64,000 bases of DNA from Microvirga zambiensis WSM3693 (lineage in GTDB: Bacteria; Pseudomonadota; Alphaproteobacteria; Rhizobiales; Beijerinckiaceae). Both the position numbers and the translations under genes were made by a program. The stretch spans positions 59,960 through 123,959 of the forward strand of contig NZ_JAERQD010000018.1 of assembly GCF_016735695.1 (NCBI RefSeq), written 5' to 3'. Below, one piece after another: positions 62,370-64,000 of the stretch (its first letter is position 1; the number at the start of each line of letters is the position of its first letter). The notes beneath the pieces are model-generated. The model saw only the letters and a list, made by a program, of their open reading frames with translations. It was not told the origin of the DNA and searched no databases.

Positions 62370-62735
62370 TTGTCCCGTCGCATCGAAACACCTGTGGAGC
62401 TCTACCATGTGCTCCGGCGCTGCTGGTCCGTGGAGACCGGCAGCAAATGGCTGCCCGACAATCCTGCCCGGGGACAGTGCAGCGTCACTTCGCTGGTCGT
62501 CCATGACGTCTTCGGCGGCGAGATTCTCAAGACCCGCGTCGGTCCCTACTGGCACTTCTACAATCGCATCGGCGAGACGCGATGGGACCTGACGGTGAGC
62601 CAGTTCGAGGTTCCGATCCCGTTCGATGATAGGCCGGCGAGCCGGGACGAGGTCTTGGCCGACACGTCGGTCGAGCAATACGAATTGCTGTCGCGGCGGA
62701 TGGAGGAATTCCTGAACGCGGATCGGCAGCGCTGA
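62370..62735 (+). CDS. YunG family protein
   Basis: 121 residues: LYHVLRRCWSVETGSKWLPDNPARGQCSVTSLVVHDVFGGEILKTRVGPYWHFYNRIGETRWDLT, which matches the YunG family of unknown function (papain-like/NlpC-like Cys in GQCSVT). The start is TTG at 62370, 10 bases after the cfa stop, so it is probably co-transcribed with cfa. Confidence 0.82.
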   Translation: MSRRIETPVELYHVLRRCWSVETGSKWLPDNPARGQCSVTSLVVHDVFGGEILKTRVGPYWHFYNRIGETRWDLTVSQFEVPIPFDDRPASRDEVLADTSVEQYELLSRRMEEFLNADRQR

Positions 62736-62755
62736 GCGATCACTCTCTCTCTAGA

Positions 62756-62895
62756 CCTCATCCTGAGAGGCTGCCCACAACACTCGACCTCATCCTGAGG
62801 AGCCACGCAGTGGCGTCTCGAAGGAGGCTCCAGAGAGCACCGGAGACGCCCTGATCCTTCGGACGGATTGCTGTCGCAATCCCGTCAGGATGAAG
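62756..62895. repeat. Dispersed palindromic repeat, family B copy 6 (degenerate)
   Basis: CCTCATCCTGAGAGGCTG, CCTCATCCTGAGGAGC, GTCTCGAAGGAGG ... CTTCGGACGG and CGTCAGGATGAAGG; left arm duplicated. It lies between the convergent YunG and L,D-transpeptidase genes. Confidence 0.78.
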
Positions 62896-62914
62896 GCTTA
62901 CGGAGCGGACTTCT

Positions 62915-63421
62915 TCAAGGCACCACCACCACCCGCGTGCCGACGTTCACCTGATCGTAGAGATGCACGATGTCCTCGTTGAGCATGCGGATGCAGCCGT
63001 AGGACGCGTATGTGCCGATCGAGCTCGGGCGGTTGGTGCCGTGGATGGCGTATTCGTCGAGGCTGAGGGTCAGCGCCCGCGCACCCATCGGGTTGTTAGG
63101 CGCCCCTCCGGGGATCACGTCGGGCAGGCGAGGATTGTCGCGCTTGACCTCCGCCGGCGGCGACCATGCGGGGCGGACATATTTGCCGTCGATCTGCGCC
63201 TCGCCGAACCATTGCTTGCCCGGCCTGCCGACCGCCACCCGGTAGCGAAGCGCCGTGCCGTCGCCGCGCACGTAATAGAGCTTACGCTCGCCGGTCTTGA
63301 TCACGACCGTGCCGGGCGACACGCGCCCGTCGAAGGGCACGACCTCGCGGGCCGACAGATCGGAGGCACAGGCCAATGCGCCGGCCATCACGGCAAAGGC
63401 AATCGCTGCTCGCGCACGCAT
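62915..63421 (-). CDS. L,D-transpeptidase (YkuD family), periplasmic
   Basis: 168 residues with a signal peptide (AAIAFAVMAGALACA) and YkuD catalytic segment: His127 in IHGTNRPSSIG and Cys143 in YGCIRM. The usual His-Gly-Cys is Tyr141-Gly-Cys. It makes 3-3 peptidoglycan crosslinks or attaches envelope proteins. AGGAGGGTTCGAACC precedes ATG 63421, which decides the start over an upstream ATG. Confidence 0.92.
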   Translation of the reverse strand: MRARAAIAFAVMAGALACASDLSAREVVPFDGRVSPGTVVIKTGERKLYYVRGDGTALRYRVAVGRPGKQWFGEAQIDGKYVRPAWSPPAEVKRDNPRLPDVIPGGAPNNPMGARALTLSLDEYAIHGTNRPSSIGTYASYGCIRMLNEDIVHLYDQVNVGTRVVVVP

Positions 63422-63495
63422 GGTTCGAACCCTCCTGCAAAGCTGCATGAGGGAGAGACGCGAGAGGAATGCTCAAGGTTCCAGCGGCGATGCGC

Positions 63496-63759
63496 TCAGA
63501 TGACCGGATCCCAGGCCAGCATGCGGTCGTGCGTATCCTGCGAAACGGGGTGCGGCTTGCGGTTCATCATCCGCGCATAGAGCTGCTTCACCGTGCGGCT
63601 TGCGGTCGTGAGGAAGAGGAAGGGCAGGAAGGCGTGGACCAGGGCGGCCATGCCGGCGGCGAGCAGGGGGCCGGCGAAGCTCAGGGCGACATTCATGTGC
63701 TCGAAATAACTCTCGCCCACGGAATCGGGATGATCGGTGAAAAGGTGCTTCAAGGACAT
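63496..63759 (-). CDS. DUF6356 family small membrane protein
   Basis: 87 residues: HLFTDHPDSVGESYFEHMNVALSFAGPLLAAGMAALVHAFLPFLFLTTASRTVKQLYARM, one or two hydrophobic stretches. The family is uncharacterised and common in Alphaproteobacteria. AGGAGCTCATCGC precedes the ATG. It lies on the same strand as the L,D-transpeptidase with a 74-bp gap, possibly one transcript. Confidence 0.85.
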   Translation of the reverse strand: MSLKHLFTDHPDSVGESYFEHMNVALSFAGPLLAAGMAALVHAFLPFLFLTTASRTVKQLYARMMNRKPHPVSQDTHDRMLAWDPVI

Positions 63760-63899
63760 GCGATGAGCTCCTGGAGGATTCTTTCAAGCCTACGCCGCGA
63801 GCGGAGGAAGCTCAACAGCGCTCCTCCGGCCACGTTGTGCGCCCCGTCACGTCGCAGACATCCATGGTTTGGTTCCGTCAATAGGTTGTGGCGCGAACT

Positions 63900-63920
63900 C
63901 CCTCTCCCTGAGGGAGAGGG
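63900..63920. repeat. REP-like palindrome next to the IS110-type end
   Basis: CCCTCTCCCTGAGGGAGAGGG, 10-bp arms around one base, followed by GTTGGGGTGAG. It sits 25 bases from the transposase stop codon at the window edge. This resembles the simple palindromes that IS110-family elements choose as targets. Confidence 0.65.
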
Positions 63921-63945
63921 TTGGGGTGAGCGACTGTCTTGTTGG

Positions 63946-64000
63946 TCAAGGGTTTTGTTGGCGCCATGGCTGGTTCTCGCGCAGGACGGCGTTGAGGATG
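63946..64000 (-). CDS. IS110-family transposase, C-terminal end (partial)
   Basis: Only the last 18 codons lie in the window, reading ILNAVLRENQPWRQQNP then stop. The pattern LNA-LR---PW is the usual C-terminal signature of IS110 transposases (DEDD RuvC-like recombinases guided by a bridge RNA). The rest continues beyond the right edge, so this is a short-match inference and could also be a remnant. Confidence 0.5.
   Translation of the reverse strand, partial: ILNAVLRENQPWRQQNP

Overview
The window is a gene-dense, GC-rich chromosomal segment from an alphaproteobacterium, most likely of the order Hyphomicrobiales (Rhizobiales). Inference rests on the AcpXL/LpxXL very-long-chain lipid A cluster, an IalB-family periplasmic protein, a DUF2794 protein, a ~1600-residue NAD-glutamate dehydrogenase and the purH/heparinase-like/rsmB/htpX neighbourhood. 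A Methylobacteriaceae (Microvirga-like) host is plausible but cannot be proved from the sequence alone. Nearly everything is housekeeping chromosome. The only trace of a mobile element is the C-terminal end of a probable IS110-type transposase at the right edge, beside a REP-like palindrome.

Layout. 1-7.2 kb: C-terminal part of asd; an operon of a DUF429 protein, a PLP-dependent Ser/Thr dehydratase and a beta-carbonic anhydrase, divergent from a CitE-like lyase; an operon of a YbbN-type thioredoxin, a LON-N protein and a Trm112 protein; a Pro-tRNA editing protein; tRNA-Gly(GCC). 7.2-13.9 kb: an Lrp regulator divergent from a single-chain AceE-like 2-oxoacid dehydrogenase E1, with a palindrome between them; a LysE/RhtB exporter; an MsbA-like ABC exporter; a tyrosine phosphatase. 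14.2-20.9 kb: the lipid A very-long-chain fatty acid cluster acpXL-fabZ-fabF2-fabF1-fabG-adh-lpxXL. In it FabF2 has lost the active-site Cys and one catalytic His, so a FabF1/FabF2 pair resembling the ketosynthase/chain-length-factor pairs of type II polyketide synthases is a reasonable hypothesis. 21-34 kb: a DUF1223 protein, a lemA-TPM-TPM operon, rlmN, ialB-like, YkvA, an HSD10-like dehydrogenase, a GFA protein with PhhB, YeiH, a histidine-phosphatase-like protein with ThpR, and an aldo/keto reductase.

34-49 kb: tesA divergent from ybbA-ybbP (the E. coli arrangement), a Bax-inhibitor-1-like protein, an MFS exporter, a GNAT acetyltransferase, DUF2794, a candidate small RNA with an intrinsic terminator, an HxlR regulator divergent from a quinone-reductase-like enzyme, and the giant NAD-GDH. 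49-64 kb: a UMF1 transporter, YbjQ, purH, a methyltransferase, a cupin, a heparinase II/III-like protein, rsmB, htpX, an SdhAF4-like protein, and an ECF41 sigma factor overlapping its AhpD-like partner gene. That partner carries a near-canonical ECF41 promoter. A cyclopropane synthase, a YunG-like protein, an L,D-transpeptidase and a DUF6356 protein follow.

Intergenic regions are unusually rich in dispersed, imperfectly palindromic repeats. At least five families recur here, each roughly 45-230 bp, almost always between genes. One copy runs in frame into the 5' end of a TPM gene and may supply its ribosome-binding site. No rRNA, CRISPR array, prophage, replication origin or recognisable riboswitch was found. 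I found no wholly new multi-gene system. The best leads are the degenerate ketosynthase pair, the ECF41 regulon with its promoter, the orphan E1 with its Lrp switch, the candidate sRNA, and the IS110/REP junction.
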